A DNA stretch of 64,000 nt, from NCBI RefSeq assembly GCF_000717875.1, contig NZ_JOCT01000013.1:186001-250000 (forward strand), in the 5' to 3' direction. Below the pieces are notes generated by a model. That model saw only the letters and a list, made by a program, of their open reading frames with translations. It searched no databases and was not told the DNA's origin. Each line of letters begins with the position of its first letter. Positions within the stretch are counted from its first letter, which is position 1. The stretch comes from Streptomyces sp. NRRL S-455. Lineage in GTDB: Bacteria; Actinomycetota; Actinomycetes; Streptomycetales; Streptomycetaceae. Shown piece by piece: positions 1 through 11,171 of this stretch. Both the position numbers and the translations under genes were made by a program.

Positions 1-666
1 CCACACGCTCGGGCAGTTCTTGTCACCACAGGCGTTGTTGCCGTAACGCGCCTCGTTGTAGGGGACCTTGACCCAGTCCGAGACCTTGCCCTCGACCGAG
101 TAGCGGCCCGAGGACTGCTTCTCGTAGTACGTCTTGACCGAGTCGACGCCCTTGCCGGTGCCGAAGTAGAGGTCCTGGAAGTACTTCTGGTCGTAGTCCG
201 CGCGCCAGGCCGTGGAGTTGTCCTTCTTGCGGTCCGGCTTGGGTATCTGGTTGTGCAGCGGGCCGGGCGTGCCGCCGAACTCGCTGATCCGGTCGCCGAA
301 CTCGACCAGGATGGTGAAGATCTTGTCGGTCTTCTCCCGGCCGAGTTCGACGTACTTGCTGTCGCCCTTCTTGCTCTTGAGCTGGACGACCTTCGAACCC
401 TCGCGGTTCTTGACCTTGGTCTTGCCGGATATGACCTGCTTCAGGGCCTCTTCGCGCTGGGCCTCCTGGGTCCTGCTCAGCGGACCTTCGAGATTGTGCT
501 CGTCCTGGTGACGATCCGCCGGGTCGTGCCGGTCCACGGTGGTGGGCCTGGGGGCGGAGGTGTTGTCGTCGGCCTGCGCCACACCGTACGCCGAGACGGT
601 CGCGGTGGCCGCCGCGAGCGCCACACCGATGGCGGCCGCCCTGAACGTCCAGGGTCTACTGGTCAC
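1..666 (-). CDS. Secreted immune inhibitor A-type metalloprotease (M6), N-terminal 222 residues only
   Basis: Partial gene: the reading frame opens at a GTG (664-666) and runs off the left edge with no stop. A GGAGGA ribosome site lies 8 nt upstream of the GTG. The N-terminus is a Sec-type signal peptide (TSRPWTFR, then an Ala-rich hydrophobic stretch ending around VAQA), so the product is exported. The following section is charged (KTKVKNREGSKVVQLK) and leads into KIFTILVEFGD, then a segment typical of the InhA propeptide/M6 start (EFGGTPGPLHNQIPKPDR, then YFQDLYFG). The HExxH zinc site would lie beyond the window, so catalysis is inferred from the family. Likely role: extracellular protein degradation during development or nutrient scavenging. 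Confidence 0.85.
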   Translation of the reverse strand, partial: MTSRPWTFRAAAIGVALAAATATVSAYGVAQADDNTSAPRPTTVDRHDPADRHQDEHNLEGPLSRTQEAQREEALKQVISGKTKVKNREGSKVVQLKSKKGDSKYVELGREKTDKIFTILVEFGDRISEFGGTPGPLHNQIPKPDRKKDNSTAWRADYDQKYFQDLYFGTGKGVDSVKTYYEKQSSGRYSVEGKVSDWVKVPYNEARYGNNACGDKNCPSVW

Positions 667-1066
667 TTGAGTTCCTCCCCCGCGTTCGCGCGCGCGGAGG
701 GAAGGGTCCTGGTCAGGTGAGGTTCCGCGCGCGCGTGATCAACGCGTGTAGTCAAGTGACGACATTTGACTAGAGGTTCAGCAGAAAAGACAGACCTTGA
801 CTTGCACAAGTGAAGTGCACTATGCGGAGCGCGCGTTCGTTTTGCGGACGGCCAACGGGATGCCCACCCGGCAGTGGGCGCGTGCATATGTCCACTACGT
901 GGACGCCATGACTCCGTGCGCCCCCTGTGCTCCGGCCGTGTCGGTTAGGTCACGCTTACCGCTCGTTCCCGTCGGGCAGCCTGCCCGTGAGAATGTCGTG
1001 TGGCGGAACGCCGAAAGCCGGCGGAAAGCCAGGCTGACACCCCCGTGGACCCCCACTTCCGAGGAC
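667..1066. other. Intergenic region between divergent genes, with two small inverted repeats
   Basis: About 400 bases without a convincing gene. It separates the leftward protease from the rightward small membrane protein, so promoters for both should lie here. AGTCAA (750-755) and TTGACT (766-771) form a perfect 6-bp inverted repeat with a 10-nt spacer. Downstream, TTGACT followed after 17 nt by CTATGC (about 797-825) resembles a rightward housekeeping promoter, and its spacer contains the inverted repeat TGCAC-N7-GTGCA. None of these sites is proven. Confidence 0.45.
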
Positions 1067-1348
1067 ATGATGGCCATGCCCCGTCCGACCGCCGCACAGC
1101 TCGCCTACGGTGCGTGCACCGTGATCCTGTCGACCCTCGCCATGCTGCTGCTGTCACAGACGAGTTCGGGCGTGGGCATCGCGATGATCGCCGTCGCGGC
1201 GCTCGCCCTCGGGCTGCTGGTCGCCATGACGGTACCGCTGTCCGGGCAGCGCCGGGCCGCGGCGGCGCAGCCCACGCCCGCGGAGCCCGTACGCGCCGCG
1301 GTCGCCGCGCCGGCCCCCGAGCCGGTGCGCGAGCGGGTCATCTCCTGA
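1067..1348 (+). CDS. Small two-helix membrane protein, conserved hypothetical
   Basis: About 93 residues. The frame is open much further upstream, but GAGGA at 1061-1065 places the start at one of three clustered ATGs (1067, 1070, 1076); 1070 or 1076 gives the better spacing. The protein begins MPRPTAAQLAYG and has two hydrophobic segments (TVILSTLAMLLL and IAMIAVAALALGLLVAMTV), then an Ala/Pro/Arg-rich cytoplasmic-looking tail. No catalytic motif is visible and I do not recognise a named family. It stands alone between the divergent protease and the convergent RDD gene. Confidence 0.7.
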   Translation: MMAMPRPTAAQLAYGACTVILSTLAMLLLSQTSSGVGIAMIAVAALALGLLVAMTVPLSGQRRAAAAQPTPAEPVRAAVAAPAPEPVRERVIS

Positions 1349-1394
1349 CCGCCCGCTGATCTCCCTTTCCCGTCGGCTGATGCTCTGACGTGCC

Positions 1395-2081
1395 TCAATC
1401 GGTGCTGACCACGACCGTCTTGGCCGCCTTGTCGTGCAGGCCCTGTTTGTAGGGCCGGTCGAAGAAGCTCCAGCCACCCGAGATCGCGGTCCAGACGCAG
1501 GCGCAGCAGAAGGCGAACGGGAGCCACAGCACCGCCGCGCGCAGCAGTGCGTTCTGCACGGAGGGCGTCGCCCCGTTGTCCAGGTTGGCCACGCGCATGT
1601 GCAGCAGCTTCTTGCCGAGGGTCTGGCCGGTCCTGGCGGTCAGGATGGTGTCGTAGGCGATGTAGAGGACCGCGGCGACCACCGACTGCCAGAGGGAATC
1701 GCCGACCTCGACGCGGTCGGTGTCCACGTCGTACTCGCTGACACCGGATCCCCAGGTGATCAGCCAGACGACGACACCCACCAGGATCATGTCGAGGATG
1801 CGGGCGAGTGTGCGCTTGCCGCTGTCGGCGAGCGGGGGCATGCCGGCGAGGGGGTCGGTGGGGTAGGAGTCCCCGCCGTACGGGGAACCGCCGTAGGGGC
1901 CGCCCCCCTGGGCGCCGCCGCCTTGGCCGCCACCGCCTTGGCCGCCGCCCTGGTACGGCGGGGGTTCGTCGCCGTGGGGCGAGGCCGTGCCCTCGCCGGG
2001 CGGCTCGTTCGAGGGCCGCTTCCTGAACGGGTCGTCTTCCGGGGGCTGCTGACCGGAGCCGGGGGGCGGTTCACTGCTCAT
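1395..2081 (-). CDS. RDD family membrane protein with Gly/Pro-rich N-terminal tail
   Basis: 228 residues. The first 80 or so are low complexity (Pro, Gly, Tyr; repeated GGGQGGG and PYGG units) and probably disordered in the cytoplasm. From about residue 88 an RDD domain follows: KRTLARILDMILVG is helix 1 with the R..D signature, then YIAYDTILTARTGQTLGKKLLHMRV, the TGxTxGKxLxxxRV signature, then a final hydrophobic pair and the FFDRPYKQGLHDKAAKTVVV ending. The RDD function is unsettled; some members have been linked to ion transport. It lies 81 nt downstream of a second RDD gene on the same strand, so the two probably form a transcription unit. Confidence 0.85.
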   Translation of the reverse strand: MSSEPPPGSGQQPPEDDPFRKRPSNEPPGEGTASPHGDEPPPYQGGGQGGGGQGGGAQGGGPYGGSPYGGDSYPTDPLAGMPPLADSGKRTLARILDMILVGVVVWLITWGSGVSEYDVDTDRVEVGDSLWQSVVAAVLYIAYDTILTARTGQTLGKKLLHMRVANLDNGATPSVQNALLRAAVLWLPFAFCCACVWTAISGGWSFFDRPYKQGLHDKAAKTVVVSTD

Positions 2082-2162
2082 GGCCCGAGTCGACCGCGAA
2101 CGCCCCGGCTCCGCATCCGGCAGACGGCCGTCCGAGGTACCGGTCCCGCCCGCTCAGCCCGC

Positions 2163-3800
2163 TCAGCCCGCCACGAAGGTGTGGGCGGCCTTGTCGTGCC
2201 AGCACTGGCGCCACGGCTTGTCGAAGACGCACCAGACGACGCCCACGATCCCGACGACGAGGAGTCCGGGCACGCTGTAGACCAGCCAGCGGCGCAGGGC
2301 CGCGCCGAACTCCGGGGCTTCGTGGCCCTCGATGTCCCGGACTTCGAGACCCATCACCTTCTTGCCGAGGGTGCGACCCCACTTGACGGTGGGCAGCACC
2401 TCGGCGACGACGCCGACGAGCAGCAGCACCGCCAGGACGATGCCGAGGTACACCGACGTGGTGCCGTCGAGCAGCCAGACGGTGACGGTCTCGCCGGAGA
2501 GTCTGGCCGCCTCGATCTTCTCGTTGACATGGTCGACGGCCTTGATGCCGAGCGGTACGGCGGCCCCCGCTGTGAGGCCGGCGAGGACGACGGTGTCCAG
2601 CAGCCGGGCGGCCAGCCGCTTGCCGAGCCCCGCGGGGCGGGCCGCCGCCTGACGCCGGGCCGCCGCCTGGAACGGGTCCTCGACCGGCGGCTTCCACGGT
2701 GCGACGGGCTGCCCGTCACCGTCGTCGGCTCCGGCGAGCCGGTGCACCTGCTGTGCCCAGGAGGACTGGCCACCGCCGGGGCCGGCGCTGAGGGGGGTGG
2801 CGGCGGAGGCGGCACCGGGCTGAGGTCCGCCGGCCGCGCCGGCCTGCGGGGGTACGGCGGCGGCCGACCGGGAGCCTGACAACGCCGTCGGGGCGGCCGC
2901 GGAAGCCTGGGCTCCGCCTGCCCCGGCCGTCCCGGGCGGCGCCGTGGCGGCACGGGCGGCGGCCGCCTTGCCGGCGCCGAAGCCGGGACGGTTCGAGGCG
3001 TCGGGGGAACCGGCCGTGCCGGGCTGCGCACCGGAGGCGGGTCCCGCCGGGCCGCCCGGGCCGGCCTGAGCACCGAAACCGGAGCCGGAGCCCGCGGAGC
3101 CCGGTGCCCCGAAGCCCGGGGCACCGGAGCCGCCTGCCCCGTTCTGTGCGCCGAAGCCGGAGCCCGCCGGGCCGCCGCCCGGGCCACCGGCCGGCTTCGA
3201 GCCGCTGCCCGGTGCCGCGTCCCCCGAGCCCGGACGCGGAGCGACCGCGCGGAACGTCATCGTGCCCTCGTCAGGAGCCTCGGCCGGGGTAACGCCCCCG
3301 GGGGCCGCCGTCGGGCGGCGGAACATGAACGTGTCGCCGGCGTCCGCCGCGTCGGCCTCCTGTTCCGCGGCACGGGCGGACTCGCCGTCCGGCTGCCGGT
3401 CGGCCTGCTGCCCTCCCGGTGCGGCGCCCTGGGCGCCCTGCGCCCCCTGCGGCGCGCCCCAGGAGACGCGGTCCTGGCTGCCGAAGCCGGACTGGCGGGA
3501 GCGGTCGGCGCCCCAGGCGGAGGCGGGTTCGGGCCGGCTGCCGTGCTGGGAGTCGGCGGCGGACGGCTGCTCGACCGGGTCCTCGTCGAAGAAGTGCGGG
3601 CCGGTCTCCTCCACCGAGGCCGTGGCGGCTCCGGCACCGGGCGGCGGCGCGAGCGTCTCGCCCTCCTCGGGTGCCGGACGGCTGGTGCCCGGCACCCAGG
3701 AGGCACCGTTCCAGTACCGGACATATCCAGGAATGGACGGGTCCGGGTAATACCCTTCGCGGGGCCTGTCGTCACCCGGGGCCGGGGTTGGGGCGCTCAT
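2163..3800 (-). CDS. DUF2510-RDD membrane protein with long disordered linker
   Basis: 545 residues from the ATG at 3800. The open frame continues upstream without family similarity, so I chose MSAPTPAP. A DUF2510 motif (GYYPDPSIPGYVRYWNGASW) sits at about residues 15-35. About 330 residues of Gly/Ala/Pro/Gln-rich linker follow. The C-terminal 170 residues are an RDD domain (GLGKRLAARLLDTVVLAGL, then KWGRTLGKKVMGLEVRD, ending FDKPWRQCWHDKAAHTFVAG) with three or four membrane segments. Its ending parallels that of the neighbouring RDD gene, which suggests duplication. GGAG abuts the ATG too closely to be an ideal ribosome site, so the start is slightly uncertain. Function unknown. Confidence 0.83.
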   Translation of the reverse strand: MSAPTPAPGDDRPREGYYPDPSIPGYVRYWNGASWVPGTSRPAPEEGETLAPPPGAGAATASVEETGPHFFDEDPVEQPSAADSQHGSRPEPASAWGADRSRQSGFGSQDRVSWGAPQGAQGAQGAAPGGQQADRQPDGESARAAEQEADAADAGDTFMFRRPTAAPGGVTPAEAPDEGTMTFRAVAPRPGSGDAAPGSGSKPAGGPGGGPAGSGFGAQNGAGGSGAPGFGAPGSAGSGSGFGAQAGPGGPAGPASGAQPGTAGSPDASNRPGFGAGKAAAARAATAPPGTAGAGGAQASAAAPTALSGSRSAAAVPPQAGAAGGPQPGAASAATPLSAGPGGGQSSWAQQVHRLAGADDGDGQPVAPWKPPVEDPFQAAARRQAAARPAGLGKRLAARLLDTVVLAGLTAGAAVPLGIKAVDHVNEKIEAARLSGETVTVWLLDGTTSVYLGIVLAVLLLVGVVAEVLPTVKWGRTLGKKVMGLEVRDIEGHEAPEFGAALRRWLVYSVPGLLVVGIVGVVWCVFDKPWRQCWHDKAAHTFVAG

Positions 3801-4056
3801 CTCCGTCGTCCCGTATCTGCTCGAGGGCCAAATGAGGGCCTCCACATCTATCAGACGAGGGCACCCGGCACCGCCGCTCCCACCGGACCCACCCCTTTCG
3901 AGCACCGATGTGCTACGCGCCGTGCGGCCCCGCGCGCGGCCTCCCCGCGGAAAAACTTCCCCGACGCGCGTAATGCCGGGGCCCTCACCCGCTCTCTGCT
4001 CCTGACCGGCCCTCGCGGGCTGCCGTTCAGCCGTTCGGGAAGAAGGGAACATCGCC

Positions 4057-4467
4057 ATGCGCACCGTGGTGGAACGTGAACTGGAGCTGAAGCTCGTCCT
4101 GTCGCCGGAGCACCGGATCCCGGTGTCCGCCCGGCTCGAGTACGTCACCGACGACCCGTACGCCGTGCACGTCACCTTCCACGTCGGCTCGGCGCACGCC
4201 GTGACCTGGACGTTCGCCCGTGACCTGCTGGTGGAGGGGGTGTTCCGGCCGTGCGGGCGGGGGGACGTGCGGGTGTGGCCGGCGAAGAGCGAGGGGCGGT
4301 GTGTCGTGCTGATGGCGCTGAGTTCACCCGACGGTGACGCCGTGCTGCAGGCCCCGGTGGCGCACGTGTCGGCCTGGCTGGAGCGCACGCTGCGGCTGGT
4401 CCCGCCGGGGACGGAGGCCGAGCGGCTGGGGCTCGACGACGAGCTGGCCCGGCTGCTGGCCCGGTGA
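4057..4467 (+). CDS. ssgG: SsgA-like cell division regulator (SsgG)
   Basis: 136 residues, the usual SALP length. It begins MRTVVERELELKLVLSPEHR and shows the SALP hallmarks: a DPYAVHVTFHVG strand, VTWTFARDLLVEGVFRPCGRGDVRVWP, and LSSPDGDAVLQAP. SALPs are actinomycete-specific proteins that steer septum-site selection and peptidoglycan remodelling during sporulation. The neighbourhood (next to an FAD oxidase and TPR protein, upstream of hpd) matches where I remember ssgG in S. coelicolor, which is why I use that symbol. The start is preceded by a GGGAAGAAGGGAA purine stretch. It is convergent with the FAD oxidase, with only 11 bp between the stop codons. Confidence 0.85.
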   Translation: MRTVVERELELKLVLSPEHRIPVSARLEYVTDDPYAVHVTFHVGSAHAVTWTFARDLLVEGVFRPCGRGDVRVWPAKSEGRCVVLMALSSPDGDAVLQAPVAHVSAWLERTLRLVPPGTEAERLGLDDELARLLAR

Positions 4468-4478
4468 GCGTGCCGACC

Positions 4479-5888
4479 TCAGAACAGCTTGCCCGGGTTC
4501 AGGATGCCCAGCGGGTCGAAGGCCTGCTTCACGGCCCGCTGCATCTCCATCCCCACGGGGCCGATCTCGCGCGCCAGCCACTCCTTCTTCAGGACGCCGA
4601 CGCCGTGCTCGCCGGTGATGGTGCCGCCGAGCTCCAGGCCGAGGGCCATGATCTCGTCGAAGGACGCGCGGGCGCGGCGGGACTCGTCCGGGTCCGCCGG
4701 GTCGAAGCAGACCGTCGGGTGGGTGTTGCCGTCCCCCGCGTGGGCGACGACCCCGATGGTGAGCCGGTACTTCCCGGCGATCCGGTCGACCCCCGCCAGC
4801 ATCTCGCCGAGCCGGGAGCGGGGCACGCACACGTCGTCGATCATCGTCACGCCCTTCACCGCCTCCAGCGCGGTGAGCGACAGCCGGCGCGCCTGGAGGA
4901 GCAGTTCGGACTCGGCCGCGTCGCCGGCCGGTACGACCTGGGTGGCGCCTGCGGCCTCGCACAACGCGCCGACGGCGGCGAGGTCGGCGGCCGGGTCGGT
5001 GCTGTCGAACGCGGCGAGCAGCAGCGCCTCGGTGCTCTCCGGGAGGCCCATCCGCGCCAGGTCGTTGACGGCCTTGACCGTCGTACGGTCCATGAGTTCG
5101 AGGAGGGACGGGACGTGGCCGCCCTCCATGATCCGGCACACGGCGTCGCAGGCGGCGGCCGCGGAGGCGAACTCGGCGGCCAGCACCAGCTGCGCGGGCG
5201 GCTTGGGGCGCAGGCCGAGCACGGCCCGTACGACGATGCCGAGGGAGCCCTCGGAGCCGACGAACAGGCGGGTCAGGTCGTAGCCCGCGACGCCCTTGGC
5301 GGTGCGGCGGCCGGTGGACATCAGCCGGCCGTCGGCCAGCACCACGTCGAGGCCGAGGACGTACTCGGCGGTCACCCCGTACTTCACGCAGCACAGGCCG
5401 CCCGAGGCGGTGCCGATGTTGCCGCCGATGGTGCACATCTCCCAGCTTGAGGGGTCCGGCGGGTAGTACAGGCCGTGTTCGCCGACGGCCCGGGACAGGG
5501 CGGCGTTGATCACGCCGGGCTCGACGACGGCGACGCGGTCGACCGGGCTGATCTCCAGGATCCGGTCCATCTTCGTCAGGGAGAGCACGATGCAGCCCTC
5601 GGAGGCGTTCGCGGCGCCCGACAGTCCCGTGCGGGCGCCCTGCGGGACGACCGGGACGCGCAGGGCGGTGGCGGTGCGCATCACGTGCTGGACCTGTTCG
5701 ACCGTGCGGGGCAGCACGACGACGGCGGGCGTGCCGGCCGGGCAGAAGCTGGCCATGTCGTTCGCGTAGGAGGCCGTGACGTCGGGATCGGTGAGGACCG
5801 TCTCCGCGGGGAGGCCGCTGAGCAGCAGGTCGACGAGGTTGCCGGTCGTCGCGGTGTCCTCGGAGCTGGGCGCTTCGATACGGCTCAT
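4479..5888 (-). CDS. FAD-linked oxidase, glycolate/D-lactate dehydrogenase type
   Basis: 469 residues from the ATG at 5888. The N-terminal half is a PCMH-type FAD-binding domain (VVLPRTVEQVQHVM, then VVPQGARTGLSGAA, the FAD pyrophosphate loop, then CTIGGNIGTASGGLCCVKYG and GSEGSLGIV). The C-terminal half is the FAD-oxidase C domain, with the conserved VVAHAGDGNTHP and GEHGVGVLKKEWL motifs and the LGILNPGKLF ending. This is the GlcD/D-lactate dehydrogenase (cytochrome) family, oxidising a 2-hydroxy acid to a 2-oxo acid. The natural substrate cannot be told from sequence. No good ribosome site precedes the ATG, so the mRNA may be leaderless. Confidence 0.88.
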   Translation of the reverse strand: MSRIEAPSSEDTATTGNLVDLLLSGLPAETVLTDPDVTASYANDMASFCPAGTPAVVVLPRTVEQVQHVMRTATALRVPVVPQGARTGLSGAANASEGCIVLSLTKMDRILEISPVDRVAVVEPGVINAALSRAVGEHGLYYPPDPSSWEMCTIGGNIGTASGGLCCVKYGVTAEYVLGLDVVLADGRLMSTGRRTAKGVAGYDLTRLFVGSEGSLGIVVRAVLGLRPKPPAQLVLAAEFASAAAACDAVCRIMEGGHVPSLLELMDRTTVKAVNDLARMGLPESTEALLLAAFDSTDPAADLAAVGALCEAAGATQVVPAGDAAESELLLQARRLSLTALEAVKGVTMIDDVCVPRSRLGEMLAGVDRIAGKYRLTIGVVAHAGDGNTHPTVCFDPADPDESRRARASFDEIMALGLELGGTITGEHGVGVLKKEWLAREIGPVGMEMQRAVKQAFDPLGILNPGKLF

Positions 5889-5977
5889 GATCAAAGGGTC
5901 GCACCCGGGGCCATCGGTGTGAACCCCGTCGGCGGCACCCTTGGTCTGCCCGGGTGTGGTCGTCGTACTGACGCACA

Positions 5978-7426
5978 GTGAGCGCCATGGAGAACCAGCA
6001 GGAGGGCCTGGACGGGCAGGAGAGCGGTGGGCAGGCACGCCGCTTCCGCGGTCGGCGGGTGGTGCTCGCCTCGGTCGTGGGGTGTGCCGTGCTCGGCGGG
6101 GTGCTGGTGCTGCTGCCGTGGGAGCGATCCGCCGGGCCGGCCGGGCCGTCGCCGGGAGCGGTCGCGATGGCGGCGGTCAGTGCCGGGGCGCCGGCCGCGC
6201 TGCCCGACCTGGCGGAGCTGATCGACGAGCGGGAGAAGCGGCTGCGGACGCACCCGAAGGACGCGCGCTCCTGGGCGGTGCTCGGGATGGCCCATGTGGA
6301 GCAGGGGCGGCGGCTGGCGGACCCGGCGTACTACCCGCGCGCGGAGAAGGCGCTGCGCGCGTCGCTGCGGGTGCGGCCGGAGCGGAACACGGAGGCCCTG
6401 GCCGGGCTGGCCACACTGGCCAATGCGCGCCGGGACTTTCCCGCCGCGCGCCGGTGGGGCGAGGCGGCGCTGAAGCTGGAGCCGCGCAGATGGACGACGT
6501 ATCCACTGCTCATCGACGCGTACTCCGGGCTCGGTGACCACGCGGCGGCCAAGCGGACGCTGGACCGGCTGACGGAGCTGCGCTCGGGTCCGGCCGTGCT
6601 GGCACGGGCCGCGGCCGTCTACTGGGAGCTGGGCTGGCGCGAGGACGCGGCGGCCTCCCTCGCGGACGCGGCGGCGGGCGCGCGGGCCCCGGCGGAACGG
6701 GCCGCCTACCTGGAGCGCGCCGGGCAGCTGGCCTGGGAGCGCGGTGACCTCCAGGACGCGCTGCGGCACTTCCAGGAGGCGGTGCGCCTCGACCCCGACC
6801 AGCGGGCGGCGCAGGCAGGGCAGGGCAGGACACTGGCGGCCCTGGGCCGGACGACGGAGGCGCTGAACGTGTACCGGGTGGCTCTCGCCAAGCAGTCGTG
6901 CCCCCGGTACGCCCTGGAGCTGGGTGAGTTGTACGAGTCACTGGGGATGCCGGAGGCCGCCCGGGTGCAGTACGACCTGCTGCGGGAGCGGGTGCGGGAG
7001 GCTGCCGCGGGCGGGGCCGACGAGGAGCTGGTGCTGGGGCAGTTCGAGGCGGATCACGGCGATCCGCGGGCCGCGGTGCGGCGGTTGCGTGCGGAGTGGC
7101 GGCGGCAGCCCGGGACGGAGGTGGCCGACGCGCTGGGCTGGGCGCTGCACCGGGCCGGGGAGCACGAGGAGGCGCTGCGGTTCGCGGTACGGGCGACGGA
7201 GGCGGAGCAGGGGGGCGGGGTGCGCAGCGCGCTGTACGCGTATCACCGCGGCATGATCGAGCGGGAGCTGGAGCGGTACGGGGCGGCCCGCCGGCACCTC
7301 GCGGAGGCGCTGCGGATCAACCCGCACTTCTCGCCGTTGCACGGGCGTGCGGCCCGTACGGCGGCGGAGGCACTCGGGGAGCCGCCGGACGAGGAGGTGC
7401 CGGAGATGGACGGTGAGCAGGGGTGA
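5978..7426 (+). CDS. Membrane-anchored tetratricopeptide repeat protein
   Basis: 482 residues from GTG at 5978; an in-frame ATG at 5987 is an alternative. One membrane segment (VVLASVVGCAVLGGVLVLLPW, about residues 28-48) leaves a large C-terminal domain outside or at the membrane face. That domain consists of degenerate TPR helices (SWAVLGMAHVEQGRRL, ALAGLATLANARRDFPAARR, GDLQDALRHFQEAVRLDPDQ, ALRFAVRATEAEQ, HLAEALRINPHF). It probably scaffolds protein-protein contacts; no enzymatic motif is present. It ends 88 bp before the convergent hpd gene, with a strong hairpin between. Confidence 0.8.
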   Translation: MSAMENQQEGLDGQESGGQARRFRGRRVVLASVVGCAVLGGVLVLLPWERSAGPAGPSPGAVAMAAVSAGAPAALPDLAELIDEREKRLRTHPKDARSWAVLGMAHVEQGRRLADPAYYPRAEKALRASLRVRPERNTEALAGLATLANARRDFPAARRWGEAALKLEPRRWTTYPLLIDAYSGLGDHAAAKRTLDRLTELRSGPAVLARAAAVYWELGWREDAAASLADAAAGARAPAERAAYLERAGQLAWERGDLQDALRHFQEAVRLDPDQRAAQAGQGRTLAALGRTTEALNVYRVALAKQSCPRYALELGELYESLGMPEAARVQYDLLRERVREAAAGGADEELVLGQFEADHGDPRAAVRRLRAEWRRQPGTEVADALGWALHRAGEHEEALRFAVRATEAEQGGGVRSALYAYHRGMIERELERYGAARRHLAEALRINPHFSPLHGRAARTAAEALGEPPDEEVPEMDGEQG

Positions 7427-7462
7427 ACGGGCGGCCGGGGTTCTCCCGGGCGTCGTCCCCGG

Positions 7463-7496
7463 GGTCGTGCGGGTGCCCCGTGACACCCGCACGACC
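7463..7496. terminator. Hairpin between convergent TPR and hpd genes
   Basis: GGTCGTGCGGGTG (7463-7475) pairs perfectly with CACCCGCACGACC (7484-7496) across an 8-nt loop, a 13-bp stem. It lies between two convergent stop codons and probably terminates both transcripts. There is no U-run, as is common in Streptomyces. Confidence 0.8.
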
Positions 7497-7513
7497 GAGG
7501 CCGGCGATCCGGA

Positions 7514-8722
<1,209 letters not shown>

Positions 8723-8757
8723 TCAGCGGAACGGGCGCGTCCTCGGCCTTTCTGTAC

Positions 8758-9252
8758 ATGATGACCACTCGGGAGGCTGCTGTGGCGATCGATCATCTGG
8801 ACGGCCGGATCATCCTGCTGCTGGCGCGGGAACCGCGGATCGGGGTGCTGGAGATGTCGCGGCGGCTGGGGGTGGCCCGGGGGACCGTGCAGGCGCGACT
8901 GGACCGGCTTCAGTCGAACGGAGTCATCCGCGGATTCGGTCCGGAGGTGGACCCGGCGGCGCTCGGCTACCCGGTCACCGCGTTCGCCACGCTGCAGATC
9001 CGGCAGGGGCAAGGCGCGGACGTACGGGCCCACTTGGCGACCGTGCCCGAGGTGCTGGAGCTGCACACCACCACCGGCAGCGGGGACATGCTGTGCCGGC
9101 TGGTGGCCCGCTCGAACGCCGATCTCCAGCGTGTGATCGACCGGGTCGTCGGTTTTGATGGCATCGTCCGGGCCTCCACGGCGATCGTCATGGAGAACCC
9201 CGTTCCGCTGCGGATCATCCCGCTCGTGGAGCAGGCCGCGGAGGAGACCTGA
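8758..9252 (+). CDS. Lrp/AsnC family transcriptional regulator
   Basis: 164 residues. The N-terminal winged helix-turn-helix reads AIDHLDGRIILLLAREPRIGVLEMSRRLGVARGTVQARLDRL without gaps (about residues 9-50). The C-terminal RAM/ligand domain contains VTAFATLQIRQGQGADV, ELHTTTGSGDMLCRLVARS and the closing strand ENPVPLRIIPLVEQ. Such proteins form dimers to octamers and respond to amino acids. Its divergent position to hpd, separated by 98 bp, makes tyrosine or an aromatic catabolite the natural effector to suspect. Start at 8758 or the adjacent ATG at 8761. Confidence 0.92.
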   Translation: MMTTREAAVAIDHLDGRIILLLAREPRIGVLEMSRRLGVARGTVQARLDRLQSNGVIRGFGPEVDPAALGYPVTAFATLQIRQGQGADVRAHLATVPEVLELHTTTGSGDMLCRLVARSNADLQRVIDRVVGFDGIVRASTAIVMENPVPLRIIPLVEQAAEET

Positions 9253-9271
9253 CGCCTTGGGGTGAGCGCGT

Positions 9272-9911
9272 GTGAACTTCTGGGAGTACGTGGACAACCG
9301 GCACCAGCAGCTGCTCACGGACGCCTACCAGCACGCGAGCGTCGTCTTCCAGTGCATGGTCGTGGCGACCGCCCTCGGGGTCCTGATCGGGGTCGCCACC
9401 TACCGCAGCGAGTGGGCCGGGAGCCTCGCGACCACGACCACCGCCACCACCCTGACCATTCCGGCGCTTGCCCTGATCGGTCTGCTCGTCCCGGTCGTGG
9501 GCCTGGGAGTTCCGCCCACGGTGATCGCGCTGACGCTGTACGGACTGCTGCCGGTCGTGCGCAACGCGATCGTCGGGCTGCGCGGGGTCGACCCGTCGCT
9601 GGTGGACGCGGCCACGGGCATCGGGATGTCCGGGACGGCCCGGCTGCTGCGGATCGAGCTGCCGCTGGCCTGGCCGCCGATCCTGACCGGGATCCGGGTG
9701 GCGACCCAGATGCTGATGGGCATCGCGGCCATCGCGGCGTACGCCTCCGGCCCGGGCCTCGGCAACGTCATCTTCCGCGGCCTCGCCTCGCTGGGCAGCG
9801 CGAACGCGCTCAACCAGGTCCTCGCGGGCACGCTCGGGATCATCGTCCTCGCGCTGCTGTTCGACGCCGCGTACGTGCTGATCGGACGGCTGACCATTCC
9901 CAGGGGGATCC

Positions 9912-9919
<8 letters not shown>
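9272..9919 (+). CDS. ABC importer permease, quaternary-amine (OpuCB/OpuCD-like) type
   Basis: 215 residues from GTG at 9272. About five or six hydrophobic helices are visible. The permease EAA loop is present as GLRGVDPSLVDAATGIGMSGTARLLRIELPLAWPPILTGIRVA, in the version typical of glycine betaine/carnitine/choline importers. It is the first gene of a four-gene operon (permease, ATPase, permease, binding protein) and overlaps the ATPase start by 8 nt. Expected role: osmoprotectant or quaternary ammonium uptake. Confidence 0.92.
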
Positions 9920-11167
<1,248 letters not shown>

Positions 11168-11171
<4 letters not shown>

